Assembly (NCBI RefSeq): GCF_017311575.1 | Contig: NZ_JAFFQY010000055.1 | Span: forward strand, 124,001 to 188,000 | Reading direction: 5' to 3' | DNA: 64,000 nt | Source of the DNA: Roseococcus thiosulfatophilus | GTDB lineage: Bacteria > Pseudomonadota > Alphaproteobacteria > Acetobacterales > Acetobacteraceae | Part shown: positions 1 to 8,187 of the stretch, in pieces | Layout of the letters: every line of letters starts with the position of its first letter | Numbering within the stretch: the stretch's first letter is position 1 | Translations under genes and position numbers: made by a program | The notes under the pieces: generated by a model | Databases searched by the model: none | What the model saw: the letters and a program-made list of their open reading frames with translations, nothing else | What the model was told of the DNA's origin: nothing

Positions 1-1227
1 GGCGTGAACATGGGCGCCCCCTTCACCGCCACCGTCACGGCCACCGCGACCGATGGTTCGCTGGCCGCCATGGGCCGCTTCCTGGAACGCGCCGAGCAGG
101 CGCGCGGCCGCTTCCCCGCGCTGGCCGACCGCGCGGCGCGCATCTACATCCCCATCGCCCATGTCGTCGCGGTGCTGACCTTCCTGGGCTGGTGGCTGTG
201 GGTGGGCGCGCCCTGGCAGGCGGCGCTGGTGCCGGCGGTGGCGGCGCTCATCATCACCTGCCCGTGTGGATTGGCCATCGCCGTGCCGGCCGTGCAGGTC
301 GTCACCTCCGGCGCGCTGTTCCGGCGCGGCGTGCTCGTCGCCTCCTCCACCGCCATCGAGCGGCTGGCGAGTACCGACCATGTCGTCCTCGACAAGACCG
401 GCACGCTGACCGACGGCCGCCCGCGCCTGCTGCCCGGCGCCTGGACCGAGGCGGATCTGCGCGAGGCCGCCTCCCTCGCCCGCCGCAGCCGCCACCCGCT
501 GGCCCAAGCGCTGGTGCGCGCCTGCCCGGACGCGCCCGTGGCCGAGGGCGTGGAGGAATTCCCTGGCCAGGGCCTGCGCCAGGGCCAAACCCGCCTCGGC
601 TCCGCCCGCTTCTGCGGGCTGGGCGAGGACCGCACGGGCATGGGGCTGCACCTTTCCCGCCCAGGCCAGGCGCCCGTCGCCTTCCGCTTCGCCGATGCGC
701 TGCGCCCCGACGCCGCCGCCGCCATCGCGGCCTTCCAGCGCGCGGGGCTTTCGGTGGAGCTTCTCTCCGGCGACGCGCCCGAGGTGGTGGCCCGCGTGGC
801 GGCCGAGGCCGGCATCGAGGCCCATCGCGGCGGCGCCAGCCCCGAGGCCAAGGCCGCGCGCATCGCGGAACTGGCCCGCCAGGGCAAGCGCGTGCTGATG
901 GTGGGCGATGGCGTGAATGACGCCGCGGCACTCGCCTCCGCCCATGTCTCCGCCGCCCCGGCCGAGGGCATGGACGTGGCCCAGGCCGCCTCCGACTTCG
1001 TGCTGCAGGGCGGCGGGCTGCTGCCGCTGGCCGAGGCCATTTCGCGCGCGCGCCTCGCGCAGCGCGTGGCCGCGCAGAACATCGGCTTCGCCTTCCTCTA
1101 CAACATCGTGGCGGTGCCGGTGGCCATACTGGGCTTCGCCACGCCGTTGATCGCGGCGCTGGTGATGGCGAGCTCCTCGCTGGCCGTCATCGCCAACGCG
1201 CTGCGCCTGCAGAAGGAGATGCGCTGA
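1..1227 (+). CDS. ccoI: cbb3 oxidase-associated copper P-type ATPase CcoI/FixI, 5' truncated by window
   Basis: P1B-type cation ATPase of the inner membrane. In the CcoI/FixI group it exports copper for assembly of cbb3 cytochrome oxidase. The reading frame is open through base 1, so the N-terminal metal-binding domain and first TM helices lie outside; 408 residues are visible. Seen in order: the transmembrane Cys-Pro-Cys metal site (TCPCGLA, about residue 87), the phosphorylation loop DKTGTLTDG (about residue 130) and the hinge motif GDGVNDAAAL (about residue 302), then two C-terminal TM helices. The stop overlaps the start of ccoS (ATGA), which is the usual ccoI-ccoS order and is the main reason for choosing CcoI over a general CopA. 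Confidence 0.93.
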   Translation, partial: GVNMGAPFTATVTATATDGSLAAMGRFLERAEQARGRFPALADRAARIYIPIAHVVAVLTFLGWWLWVGAPWQAALVPAVAALIITCPCGLAIAVPAVQVVTSGALFRRGVLVASSTAIERLASTDHVVLDKTGTLTDGRPRLLPGAWTEADLREAASLARRSRHPLAQALVRACPDAPVAEGVEEFPGQGLRQGQTRLGSARFCGLGEDRTGMGLHLSRPGQAPVAFRFADALRPDAAAAIAAFQRAGLSVELLSGDAPEVVARVAAEAGIEAHRGGASPEAKAARIAELARQGKRVLMVGDGVNDAAALASAHVSAAPAEGMDVAQAASDFVLQGGGLLPLAEAISRARLAQRVAAQNIGFAFLYNIVAVPVAILGFATPLIAALVMASSSLAVIANALRLQKEMR

Positions 1228-1388
1228 TGGACATCCTGGTGTGGCTGATCCCGCTGGCGCTCTTCCTGGGTGGCCTTGGGCTGCTGGGTTTCCTCTGGGC
1301 CATGCGCTCGGGGCAATACGAGGATCTGGACGGCGCCGCCGCCCGCATCCTCTTCGACGACGATGATGTCAGGAAGGACCGACGCTGA
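1227..1388 (+). CDS. ccoS: cbb3-type cytochrome oxidase assembly protein CcoS
   Basis: Small 53-residue inner-membrane protein needed for heme/copper insertion into cbb3 oxidase. One N-terminal TM helix (residues 3-25) is followed by the family signature GQYEDLDGAAARILFDDD, which matches the GQ(F/Y)DDLDGP..RILFDDD pattern known for CcoS. It overlaps ccoI by the ATGA at 1227 and the next gene by another ATGA at 1388, so the three are probably translated from one message. The gene is below the length usually used for ORF calling and would be easily missed. Confidence 0.92.
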   Translation: MDILVWLIPLALFLGGLGLLGFLWAMRSGQYEDLDGAAARILFDDDDVRKDRR

Positions 1389-1573
1389 TGCCTGTTTCCT
1401 CTGTGGTGTTCATGGTGATGGCCGCGCTGATGGTGCTGGCCGGAATGTTCGTGGTGACCCTGGCCGAGGGCTTCTTCTACGCCTGGGGCCTGATGCTGAT
1501 CGCCTTCGGCCTGTTCTACGGCTACGGCATCGTGAAAAGGTATTTTGATGCGCAGGACCGCGCGCGGGGTTGA
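1388..1573 (+). CDS. small two-TM membrane protein linked to ccoIS, function unknown
   Basis: Sixty-one residues, almost entirely two hydrophobic helices (about 5-24 and 29-47) with a short charged tail (KRYFDAQDRARG). It starts at the ATG inside the ccoS stop (ATGA at 1388), so it is translationally coupled to the cbb3 assembly genes. I do not recognise the family. By position it may be an accessory to cbb3 oxidase maturation, but nothing in its sequence shows a metal-binding or heme motif. Confidence 0.7.
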   Translation: MPVSSVVFMVMAALMVLAGMFVVTLAEGFFYAWGLMLIAFGLFYGYGIVKRYFDAQDRARG

Positions 1574-1710
1574 TTCGTGCCCTCAGGCGCGTCGTGCCGG
1601 AGGCACGCCTTCGGCGTGACGCGCCGCCTCCGGCGGCTTGGCTTACGCGCCGCGCGCTGGCGTGCCAGATGCGCGGTTGGCCTGGGCGCGCCGGCCGCTT
1701 TGCGGCCGGA
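1574..1710. repeat. intergenic hairpin repeat, family C (single copy)
   Basis: Non-coding stretch between the ccoS operon and the convergent Lrp gene. It begins with TTCGTGCCCTCAGGCGC and ends with the palindrome CCGGCCGCTTTGCGGCCGG. The same two ends with a different middle occur twice more, as arms of a long inverted repeat at 32958-33258. The GC-rich hairpins lie just after the stop of the 61-residue protein and may end transcription. Confidence 0.75.
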
Positions 1711-1748
1711 TTCGTTTGATGCGGCTCTGCCTTCGGTGAAGTTGCACC

Positions 1749-2204
1749 TCACCCAGGCACCGGCGTGAACACCTGCTTCAGGCACCGTATGCCGAAGGCC
1801 GTGCGCGTGTGCCGCACGCCGGGCAGGCGGTAGATCTTCTCGCGCAGCAGGCGTTCATAGCCCGCCGTGCCGCCCACCGCCGCCTTCAGGATGTAGTCAT
1901 ACTCCCCCGTAACCAGCCAGGCCTCGATCACCTCGGGCATGGCGGCGATGGCCTGTTCGAAGTCGCGCAGCTGGGCCTCGTCATGCTTCTCGGTCATCAC
2001 CTCGATGATGACGGTGTCGGGCAGGCCCAGCGCCGCCTGGTCCAGCTCGGCGCGATAGCCGCGGATCACCCCCGCCTGCTCCAGCTTGCGCACCCGCGCC
2101 CAGCAGGGTGAGGGCGAAAGCCCCACCCGTTCGGACAGCTCGGCATTGCTCAGCCGCGCCTCGCCATGCAGGGCGCGGAGAATCCGGCGGTCAATCGCGT
2201 CCAT
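1749..2204 (-). CDS. Lrp/AsnC family transcriptional regulator
   Basis: 151-residue leucine-responsive-type DNA-binding regulator. It has an N-terminal winged helix-turn-helix (residues about 4-60, LSNAELSERVGLSPSPCWARVRKLE split across it) and a C-terminal ligand-binding RAM/AsnC domain (about 65-145). The start MDAIDRRILRAL at 2204 is the standard family N-terminus; longer in-frame extensions run into the divergent promoter. The gene is divergent from the indolepyruvate oxidoreductase and is probably its local amino-acid-sensing regulator. A 20-bp dyad at 2259-2278 between them is a candidate operator. Confidence 0.92.
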   Translation of the reverse strand: MDAIDRRILRALHGEARLSNAELSERVGLSPSPCWARVRKLEQAGVIRGYRAELDQAALGLPDTVIIEVMTEKHDEAQLRDFEQAIAAMPEVIEAWLVTGEYDYILKAAVGGTAGYERLLREKIYRLPGVRHTRTAFGIRCLKQVFTPVPG

Positions 2205-2258
2205 GGCAGAAGATCCTTCCGGGATTTCGGCGGCGCACAACAGGATACGGCAGGAAAT

Positions 2259-2278
2259 CTTGCGCGATCCCGCGCAAG
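2259..2278. promoter_or_regulatory. candidate operator dyad between lrp-like gene and ior
   Basis: Perfect inverted repeat CTTGCGCG-atcc-CGCGCAAG (8-bp arms, 4-nt spacer) in the 106-bp gap between the divergent Lrp-type regulator and the oxidoreductase gene. It lies about 33 bp upstream of the oxidoreductase start. Position and symmetry fit an autoregulatory Lrp-type site; no binding data can be read from sequence. Confidence 0.5.
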
Positions 2279-2310
2279 CTTCCAAGCTACAAAGCCCCGG
2301 GAGGCCTTCC

Positions 2311-5300
2311 ATGAACAGCATCGTGCGCCCCGACATCACGCTCGAGGAACGCTGGGACGCCGCCGGCCGGGAAACCCTGTTGACCGGCACCCAGGCGCTG
2401 GTGCGGCTGCCCCTGGTGGTGCGGCAATTGGATGCCGCGGCCGGGCTGGACACCGCGGGCTTCATCAGCGGCTATCGCGGCTCGCCGCTCGGTGGCTTCG
2501 ACCGGGAATTGGCGAAGCAGCATAAGCGCCTCCAGGCACAGCAGATCCATTTCGAGCCGGGCCTCAATGAGGACCTCGCCGCCACCGCCTGCTGGGGCAC
2601 GCAGCAGGTGGGGCTCTATCCCAATGCCAAGCACCAGGGCGTCTTCGCCATCTGGTACGGCAAGGGGCCGGGCGTGGACCGCTCGGGCGACGTGCTGCGC
2701 CATGCGAATGGCGCGGGCACGGCGCCCTTCGGCGGCGTGCTGGCCCTGGCGGGGGATGACCCGGCCTCCAAATCCTCCACCGTCACCTCGGGCTGCGAAT
2801 ACGCCTTCGCGGACCTCGAAATCCCGCTGCTGGACCCCGCCGATGTGGGCGAGGTGCTGGAATATGGCGTGAAGGGCATCGCCCTTTCGCGCTTCTCCAG
2901 CCTCTGGGTCGGCCTCAAATGCGTGGCCGAGACCATGGACGCCACCATGAGCCTCACGGTGGACCCGGCCGCCTTCGCCACCATCGCCCCCGAGATCGCG
3001 CTGCCCGAAGGCGGCTTGCACATCCGCCTGAAGGATGCGGCGCTGCCCATCGAGGAGCGTGTGCGCCACCACAAGCTGCCCGCCGCCATCGCCTTCGCCC
3101 GCGCCAACAACCTCAACCCCGTGATCTGGAACGCGCCCCATCCGCGCTTCGGGATCGCGGTGCGCGGCAAGGCCTGGTCCACGCTGAAGCAGGCCCTGGC
3201 CGATGCCGGCATCACGCCGGACCTCGCGCGGATGATGGGCCTCGTCATCTGGAAGCCGGGCCTGGTCTGGCCGCTGGACGCGCTGGCGGCGCGCGACTTC
3301 GCGCGCGGCCTCGACACCATCCTCGTGGTGGAGGACCGCCGCGCCTTCCTGGAGACCCAGCTGCGCGAGGCGCTCTATGACCTCCCCACCCGCCCCGCCC
3401 TGCGCGGCAAGGATGTGCTGAGCGACCTGTCCGAACTCGACGCCGCGCAGATCCTCCGCGCCCTGGCCGCCACCCTGCCCGAGGGGCTGCGCACCGAACA
3501 GCTCACGGCCCGCATGGCGGAGCTGGACGCGCTGGCGGCGCAGGCCACGGAACCCCTCTCACTGCGCCAGCCCTATTTCTGCCCGGGCTGCCCGCACAAC
3601 AGCTCGACCAAGGTGCCCGAAGGCAGCCATGCGTTGGCCGGCATCGGCTGCCACTACCTCGCCAAGGACATGAATCGCGAGAGCGACCTCTTCACCCATA
3701 TGGGCGGCGAGGGCGCGCCCTGGATCGGCCAGCACCGCTTCACCGCAACCCCGCACGTCTTCGCCAATATGGGCGACGGCACCTACGCCCATTCGGGCAG
3801 CATGGCCGTGCGCGCCGCCATCGCGGCCAAGGCGACCATGACCTACAAGATCCTGGTGAACTCCGCCGTCGCCATGACGGGCGGCCAGGCGCCGGAGGGC
3901 GAGGTGACCGTCCCCCGCATCGCCGCCCAGATGGTGGCGGAAGGTGCGGCCGCCGTCGTGATCGTGGGCGACGACCCCGATCGTCACCGCGGCGACCCGC
4001 TGATCCCCCGCAGCGTCACCTTCCACCCGCGCGCCGAACTCGACGCCGTGCAGCGCCGCCTGCGCGAGACGCCGGGTGTCACGGTCCTGATCTACGACCA
4101 GCAATGCGCCACCGAACGCCGGCGGCTTCGCAAGCGCAACCTCGCCGTGAAGGCCACCAAGCGCGCCGTCATCAACCCCCGCGTCTGCGAGGATTGCGGC
4201 GATTGCTCGCGCGTCTCCAACTGCATCGCGGTGGAACCCATCGAGACGGAATGGGGCCGCAAGCGCCGCATTGACCAGTCCGGCTGCAACCAGGATTTTT
4301 CCTGCGTGGACGGCTTCTGCCCCTCCTTCCTCACGCTGGAGGGCGCCGAGCCCGCGAAGCCCCCCGCCCCCATGCTGGAGGGCGAACCACCGGAGCCCAG
4401 CCTCCCCGAACCCCGCCGCGGCGAGGCCTGGAACCTGCTGCTGGCGGGCGTCGGCGGCCAGGGCGTCACGGCGCTCTCCGCCATCCTCGCCATGGCGGCC
4501 CACATCGAGGGCCGTCCGGTGCGGACGCTGGACATGCTGGGCCTCGCGCAGAAGGGGGGCGGCGTCTATGCCCAGCTTCGCATTGGGCAGCCCGGCGGCA
4601 GCGTGGCCAACCCGCGCATCGGCCAGGGCCAGGCCGATGCCGTCATCGCCGCCGACCTCGTGGGCGCGCATGGCAAGGTGGCGCGCCCGCTGCTGGGCCC
4701 CGGCCGGACCCGCGTGGTGGTCAGCGCCAATGTCTCGCCCACCGGCCGCTTCGTGCTGGACCCCGAGACGCGCGAGGACGCGCCCGCCATGCTGGAAAGC
4801 GTCCGCGCGGTGGCGCGCGAGGTGGTGGCGCTGGACGGCGCCCGCATCGTGGAGCGTGATTTCGGCGACCTCATCTTCCTCAACATCTGGCTGCTGGGTG
4901 CGGCCTGGCAGCGCGGCCTGGTGCCCATGGGGCGCGAGGCGCTGCGCCAGGCCATCACGCTGAACGGCGCGGCGGTGGAGCGGAACCTCACCGCCTTCGA
5001 GGCCGGCCGCCGCGCCGCCGAGGCCGCCCCCCGCACGCCGGAAAGCCTGGAGAGCCTCATCGCCCGCCGCGTGGCGGACCTGACCGACTACCAGTCGGCC
5101 CGCTATGCCCGCGCCTATGCGGATTTCGTGGCGCGCGTGCGCGAGGCGGAAGGCAGCGTGATCCCGGGCGAGGAACGGCTCTCCCGCGCCGTCGCCACGC
5201 AGCTCTATCGCCTCATGGCCTACAAGGATGAGTACGAGGTGGCGCGCCTGCACGCCGACCCGCAATGGCAGGCGGAACTGTCGCGCCGCTTCACCGGCAC

Positions 5301-5652
5301 CACCCGCGTGAACATGCATCTGGCGCCGCCGCTGCTCTCCAAGGGCGAACGCCCCGCCAAGCGCGAATTCGGCCCCTGGATGCTGCGCGCCATGGGGCTG
5401 CTGCGCCACGGCAAGGCGCTGCGCGGCACCCTGCTGGACCCCTTCGGCCGCAGCGCGGAACGCCGGATGGAACGCGCGCTCATCGCGGAGTATCGTGCGG
5501 GCATCGAGCGCGCCTTGGCGCAACTGACGCCGGCCCACCACGCCCGCGCCTGCGACTGGGCCGAGGCGGCGGCCGGCATCAAGGGCTTCGGCCCCATCAA
5601 GGCCGCGAATGTGGAGAAGGTCCGCGCCCGCTGGGCCGAACTGGAGGCCTGA
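2311..5652 (+). CDS. indolepyruvate ferredoxin oxidoreductase, fused alpha-beta type
   Basis: Single-chain (1113 aa) thiamine-diphosphate, iron-sulfur 2-oxoacid oxidoreductase that decarboxylates aryl-pyruvates (from aromatic amino acids) to aryl-acetyl-CoA. The N-terminal pyruvate-oxidoreductase-like domain contains GYRGSPLGGFD. The TPP domain has CPGCPHNSS near residue 425 and GDGTYAHSG near 488. A cysteine-rich 4Fe-4S section spans about 626-670 (VCEDCGDCSRVSNC, then GCNQDFSCVDGFC). The gamma/POR domain starts at LLLAGVGGQGVTALS near 710, followed by a long C-terminal extension. The start ATG at 2311 has a GGGAGG ribosome site 6 nt upstream; the open frame extends further 5' only through the divergent regulator. 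It overlaps the acyl-CoA dehydrogenase by ATGA. Confidence 0.93.
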   Translation: MNSIVRPDITLEERWDAAGRETLLTGTQALVRLPLVVRQLDAAAGLDTAGFISGYRGSPLGGFDRELAKQHKRLQAQQIHFEPGLNEDLAATACWGTQQVGLYPNAKHQGVFAIWYGKGPGVDRSGDVLRHANGAGTAPFGGVLALAGDDPASKSSTVTSGCEYAFADLEIPLLDPADVGEVLEYGVKGIALSRFSSLWVGLKCVAETMDATMSLTVDPAAFATIAPEIALPEGGLHIRLKDAALPIEERVRHHKLPAAIAFARANNLNPVIWNAPHPRFGIAVRGKAWSTLKQALADAGITPDLARMMGLVIWKPGLVWPLDALAARDFARGLDTILVVEDRRAFLETQLREALYDLPTRPALRGKDVLSDLSELDAAQILRALAATLPEGLRTEQLTARMAELDALAAQATEPLSLRQPYFCPGCPHNSSTKVPEGSHALAGIGCHYLAKDMNRESDLFTHMGGEGAPWIGQHRFTATPHVFANMGDGTYAHSGSMAVRAAIAAKATMTYKILVNSAVAMTGGQAPEGEVTVPRIAAQMVAEGAAAVVIVGDDPDRHRGDPLIPRSVTFHPRAELDAVQRRLRETPGVTVLIYDQQCATERRRLRKRNLAVKATKRAVINPRVCEDCGDCSRVSNCIAVEPIETEWGRKRRIDQSGCNQDFSCVDGFCPSFLTLEGAEPAKPPAPMLEGEPPEPSLPEPRRGEAWNLLLAGVGGQGVTALSAILAMAAHIEGRPVRTLDMLGLAQKGGGVYAQLRIGQPGGSVANPRIGQGQADAVIAADLVGAHGKVARPLLGPGRTRVVVSANVSPTGRFVLDPETREDAPAMLESVRAVAREVVALDGARIVERDFGDLIFLNIWLLGAAWQRGLVPMGREALRQAITLNGAAVERNLTAFEAGRRAAEAAPRTPESLESLIARRVADLTDYQSARYARAYADFVARVREAEGSVIPGEERLSRAVATQLYRLMAYKDEYEVARLHADPQWQAELSRRFTGTTRVNMHLAPPLLSKGERPAKREFGPWMLRAMGLLRHGKALRGTLLDPFGRSAERRMERALIAEYRAGIERALAQLTPAHHARACDWAEAAAGIKGFGPIKAANVEKVRARWAELEA

Positions 5653-6788
5653 TGTTCGACCTGCCCGAGGCCACGCGCGAACTCCGCGCCACCGCGCTGG
5701 ACTTCGCCCGCGAGCGCATCGCCCCGAACGCGCAAGCCTGGGACGAGGCGCGGCATTTCCCGGTGGAGGTGCTGCGGGAAGCGGCCGGCCTCGGCATGGC
5801 CGGGCTCTATGTGCGCGAGGAGAGCGGTGGCGCCGGCCTCACGCGCCTCGACGCCGCCGTGGTCTTCGAGGCGCTGGCCACCGGCTGCCCCACGACCAGC
5901 GCCTTTCTTTCCATTCACAACATGGTCGCCTGGATGCTGGACCGCTGGGGCAGTGACGCCCAGCGCGCCGAATGGCTGCCCGCGCTGCTGACCATGGAGA
6001 AGGTGGCCAGCTACTGCCTGACCGAGCCCGGCTCCGGCAGCGACGCCGCGGCACTCTCCACCCGCGCCGCGCGCGACAATGAGGGCTATGTGCTGAACGG
6101 CACCAAGCAGTTCATCAGCGGGGCAGGTGCCGCGGACCTCTACCTCACCATGGTCCGCACCGGCGGTGCTGGCGCGGATGGCGTGTCCGCCCTGCTGATC
6201 CCGGCCGGCACCCCCGGCCTTTCCTTCGGGGCCAACGAGAAGAAGATGGGCTGGAATGCCCAGCCCACCCGGCAGGTCATCCTGGAGGATGCCCGCGTCC
6301 CCGCCGCCGCCCTGCTGGGCGAGGAAGGCCAGGGCTTCCGCTACGCCATGGCGGGGCTCGATGGCGGGCGGCTCAACATCGCCGCCTGTTCGCTGGGCGG
6401 TGCGCAGGCGGCGCTGGACATCGCGCTGGCCTATGTGAACGAGCGCCGCGCCTTCGGCCGCCCCATCGCAGATTTCCAGGCCACCCAGTTCAAGCTGGCC
6501 GACATGGCAACCGAGCTGGAGGCGGCCCGCACCCTGCTCTGGCGCGCCTGCGCCAAGCTGGACGAAAAGGCGCCCGATGCCGGCGCCTTCTGCGCCATGG
6601 CCAAGCGCTTCGTCACCGACACGGGCCACCGCGTGGCCGACGACGCGCTGCAATTGCTGGGCGGCTACGGGTATCTCGCCGACTACGGCATCGAGAAGAT
6701 CGTGCGCGACCTGCGGGTGCACCGCATCCTGGAGGGCACGAACGAGATCATGCGCGTCATCATCGCCCGCAACCTGCTGCGGGGCTGA
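5652..6788 (+). CDS. acyl-CoA dehydrogenase (short/branched-chain, isobutyryl-type)
   Basis: FAD flavoprotein of 378 residues that oxidises acyl-CoA to 2-enoyl-CoA. The ATG is inside the stop of the upstream gene (ATGA, 5650-5654), so the two are coupled. Visible family motifs are YCLTEPGSGSDAAAL (substrate/FAD loop, residue about 120), the arginine-containing ERRAFGRPIADFQ, LQLLGGYGYL, and the catalytic-base region RILEGTNEIMR near the C-terminus with the conserved glutamate. Being co-transcribed with an indolepyruvate/2-oxoacid oxidoreductase suggests a role in amino-acid-derived acyl-CoA breakdown; the exact chain preference cannot be read from sequence. Confidence 0.92.
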   Translation: MFDLPEATRELRATALDFARERIAPNAQAWDEARHFPVEVLREAAGLGMAGLYVREESGGAGLTRLDAAVVFEALATGCPTTSAFLSIHNMVAWMLDRWGSDAQRAEWLPALLTMEKVASYCLTEPGSGSDAAALSTRAARDNEGYVLNGTKQFISGAGAADLYLTMVRTGGAGADGVSALLIPAGTPGLSFGANEKKMGWNAQPTRQVILEDARVPAAALLGEEGQGFRYAMAGLDGGRLNIAACSLGGAQAALDIALAYVNERRAFGRPIADFQATQFKLADMATELEAARTLLWRACAKLDEKAPDAGAFCAMAKRFVTDTGHRVADDALQLLGGYGYLADYGIEKIVRDLRVHRILEGTNEIMRVIIARNLLRG

Positions 6789-6840
6789 TCCGCGCGGAAT
6801 TCGCTTGCCCCCGATTGCCCCGCGGCGCTACCTCGCCAAC

Positions 6841-7182
6841 ATGCGTAGCTTCGTGGTGGCGCTGGCCGCCCTCGCCCTTCCTGCCCTGCCCGCCGCCGCG
6901 CAGCCCGCGCTGGTGATCCCGCCTGGCGAACAGGTGGTGGTGCCGCCGCGCGGCGCCCCCGTCGTCTCCCGCCCCCGCCCCGTGCTGCCGCCGGCCGGCG
7001 CGCCCCGAGCGACGGTCACGGCGCCGGCGCAGGCCGCACCGCCGGCGCTCGGCACCTTCACGGGCGGCTCGGGGCTGACGGCGCCGGCGCTGATCGTGCC
7101 CCTGGCCGCGCTGGGCGCCATCGCGGCGGGCAGCCTGCCCGGCGGCGGCGGCGGCACCACGGCCCCGGCACGCACGCGCTGA
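6841..7182 (+). CDS. secreted Pro/Ala-rich protein, unknown function
   Basis: 113 residues. A clear Sec signal peptide (MRSFVVALAALALPALPAAAQ, cleavage after AAA/AQ near residue 20) is followed by a proline/valine-rich stretch and a hydrophobic segment (ALIVPLAALGAIAAGSLPG) and a Gly-rich tail. No catalytic motif is visible. It is the last plus-strand gene before a hairpin-repeat array and lies 52 bp after the acyl-CoA dehydrogenase. The hydrophobic C-terminal segment suggests a membrane-anchored or periplasmic envelope protein. I do not recognise a named family. Confidence 0.65.
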   Translation: MRSFVVALAALALPALPAAAQPALVIPPGEQVVVPPRGAPVVSRPRPVLPPAGAPRATVTAPAQAAPPALGTFTGGSGLTAPALIVPLAALGAIAAGSLPGGGGGTTAPARTR

Positions 7183-7195
7183 AGCATCCATCCCG

Positions 7196-7404
7196 CGGCT
7201 GATTCACGCCTTCGGTGTTCCACCGAAGACGATCAGACGCCCATGCCGAGCGGCTGATTCACGCCTTCGGTGTTCCACCGAAGACGATCAGACGCCCATG
7301 CCGCGCGGCTGATTCACGTCTCCAGTGTTCCACCGAAGACGATCAGACGCCCATGCCGCGCGGCTGATTCACGTCTCCGGTGTTCCACCGAAGACGACCA
7401 GACG
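7196..7404. repeat. four tandem copies of 55-bp hairpin repeat, family A
   Basis: Units start at 7198, 7253, 7308 and 7363 with an exact 55-bp period. Each runs GCTGATTCACG..., through the hairpin CTTCGGTG-ttc-CACCGAAG, to GACGATCAGACGC. Units 1 and 2 have perfect 8-bp stems; units 3 and 4 carry stem mismatches (CTCCAGTG, CTCCGGTG). The array sits between two convergent genes and touches the stop of the hisN-like gene. The same sequence recurs at 17962-18065 and 27292-27390, and as a collapsed form at 37420. It is not a CRISPR: spacers are repeats themselves. Confidence 0.9.
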
Positions 7405-8187
7405 CTAACCGCCCAACAGCCCCACGATCTCCGGCAGCAGCGCAGCATCGCCCACGGCGATCACCTCGCCGGGGCTGTCCAGCGTGAGCGCGCTTCCCCG
7501 CCAATCGGTCATGCGGCCGCCGGCGCCTTCCACGACGGGAACCAGCGCCGCCCAGTCCCAGGGCTTCAGCGTGGCCTCGACCACCGCATCCACCAGGCCC
7601 AGCGCCACCAACCCGTAGGCATAGCAATCCCCGCCCCAGGTCACGCGGCGGGCCGCCTGGCGCACGCGCTCGAAGCCCGGGCGCTGCGCGTCGTCGAAGA
7701 TGTCGGGGGAGGTGACGGCCAGTTCCGCCTCGGCGAGGCGCGGGCAAGGGCGCACTTGCGCGATCCCACCCAGGCGTGAGGTGAAGCGCGTGCCCTCGCC
7801 CGCCACGCCGACCCAGCGCTCACCCGTCACGGGCTGGTCAATGAGGCCCAGCACGGGCACGCCCCGGTGCAGCAGGCCGATCAGCGTGCCGAAGAGGGGC
7901 CGCCCGGTCAGGAAGGCGCGGGTGCCGTCAATCGGGTCCAGCACCCAGAGGTATTCGGCGTCGCCACGCTCGGTGCCGTATTCCTCGCCCATGATGCCAT
8001 GGGCGGGGAAGCGTTCGGTCAGGAAGGTGCGCAGCGCGCGTTCGGCGGCGCGGTCGGCCTCGGTCACCGGCGAGGCATCGCCCTTCGCCTCCACCAGCAG
8101 GGCGGAGCGGAACAGCGGGCGAATGGCCTCCCCCGCCAGGTCCGCCGCCGCCTCCGCCGCGGCGACGAGCGCCGGATCGAGGCTCAG
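7405..8187 (-). CDS. hisN: inositol monophosphatase-family phosphatase, probable histidinol-phosphatase HisN
   Basis: Mg2+-dependent phosphatase of the IMPase superfamily. Metal-site motifs are GEEYG, DPIDGTRAF and WDWAAL; the last two match the histidinol-phosphatase subgroup, which completes histidine synthesis. The first ATG/GTG/TTG in frame (GTG at 8094) would remove the usual N-terminal helix. Translation upstream gives LSLDPALVAAAEAAADLAG..IRPLFRSALL, typical of HisN. I therefore place the start at a CTG (8187) that overlaps the TGA of the cytochrome gene, giving 260 residues, the normal family length. The CTG start is an inference. The shorter alternative 7405-8094 (229 aa) is possible but would lack a conserved helix. 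Confidence 0.82.
   Translation of the reverse strand: MSLDPALVAAAEAAADLAGEAIRPLFRSALLVEAKGDASPVTEADRAAERALRTFLTERFPAHGIMGEEYGTERGDAEYLWVLDPIDGTRAFLTGRPLFGTLIGLLHRGVPVLGLIDQPVTGERWVGVAGEGTRFTSRLGGIAQVRPCPRLAEAELAVTSPDIFDDAQRPGFERVRQAARRVTWGGDCYAYGLVALGLVDAVVEATLKPWDWAALVPVVEGAGGRMTDWRGSALTLDSPGEVIAVGDAALLPEIVGLLGG

Noticed and set aside
3559-5541. Long minus-strand open frame (660 codons) opposite the oxidoreductase
   Set aside because: His/Gly/Ala/Arg-rich composition without motif; produced by codon bias of the gene on the other strand.
7196-7404. CRISPR array
   Set aside because: Four regular repeats, but the whole 55-bp unit repeats, there are no unique spacers, and no cas genes are present.
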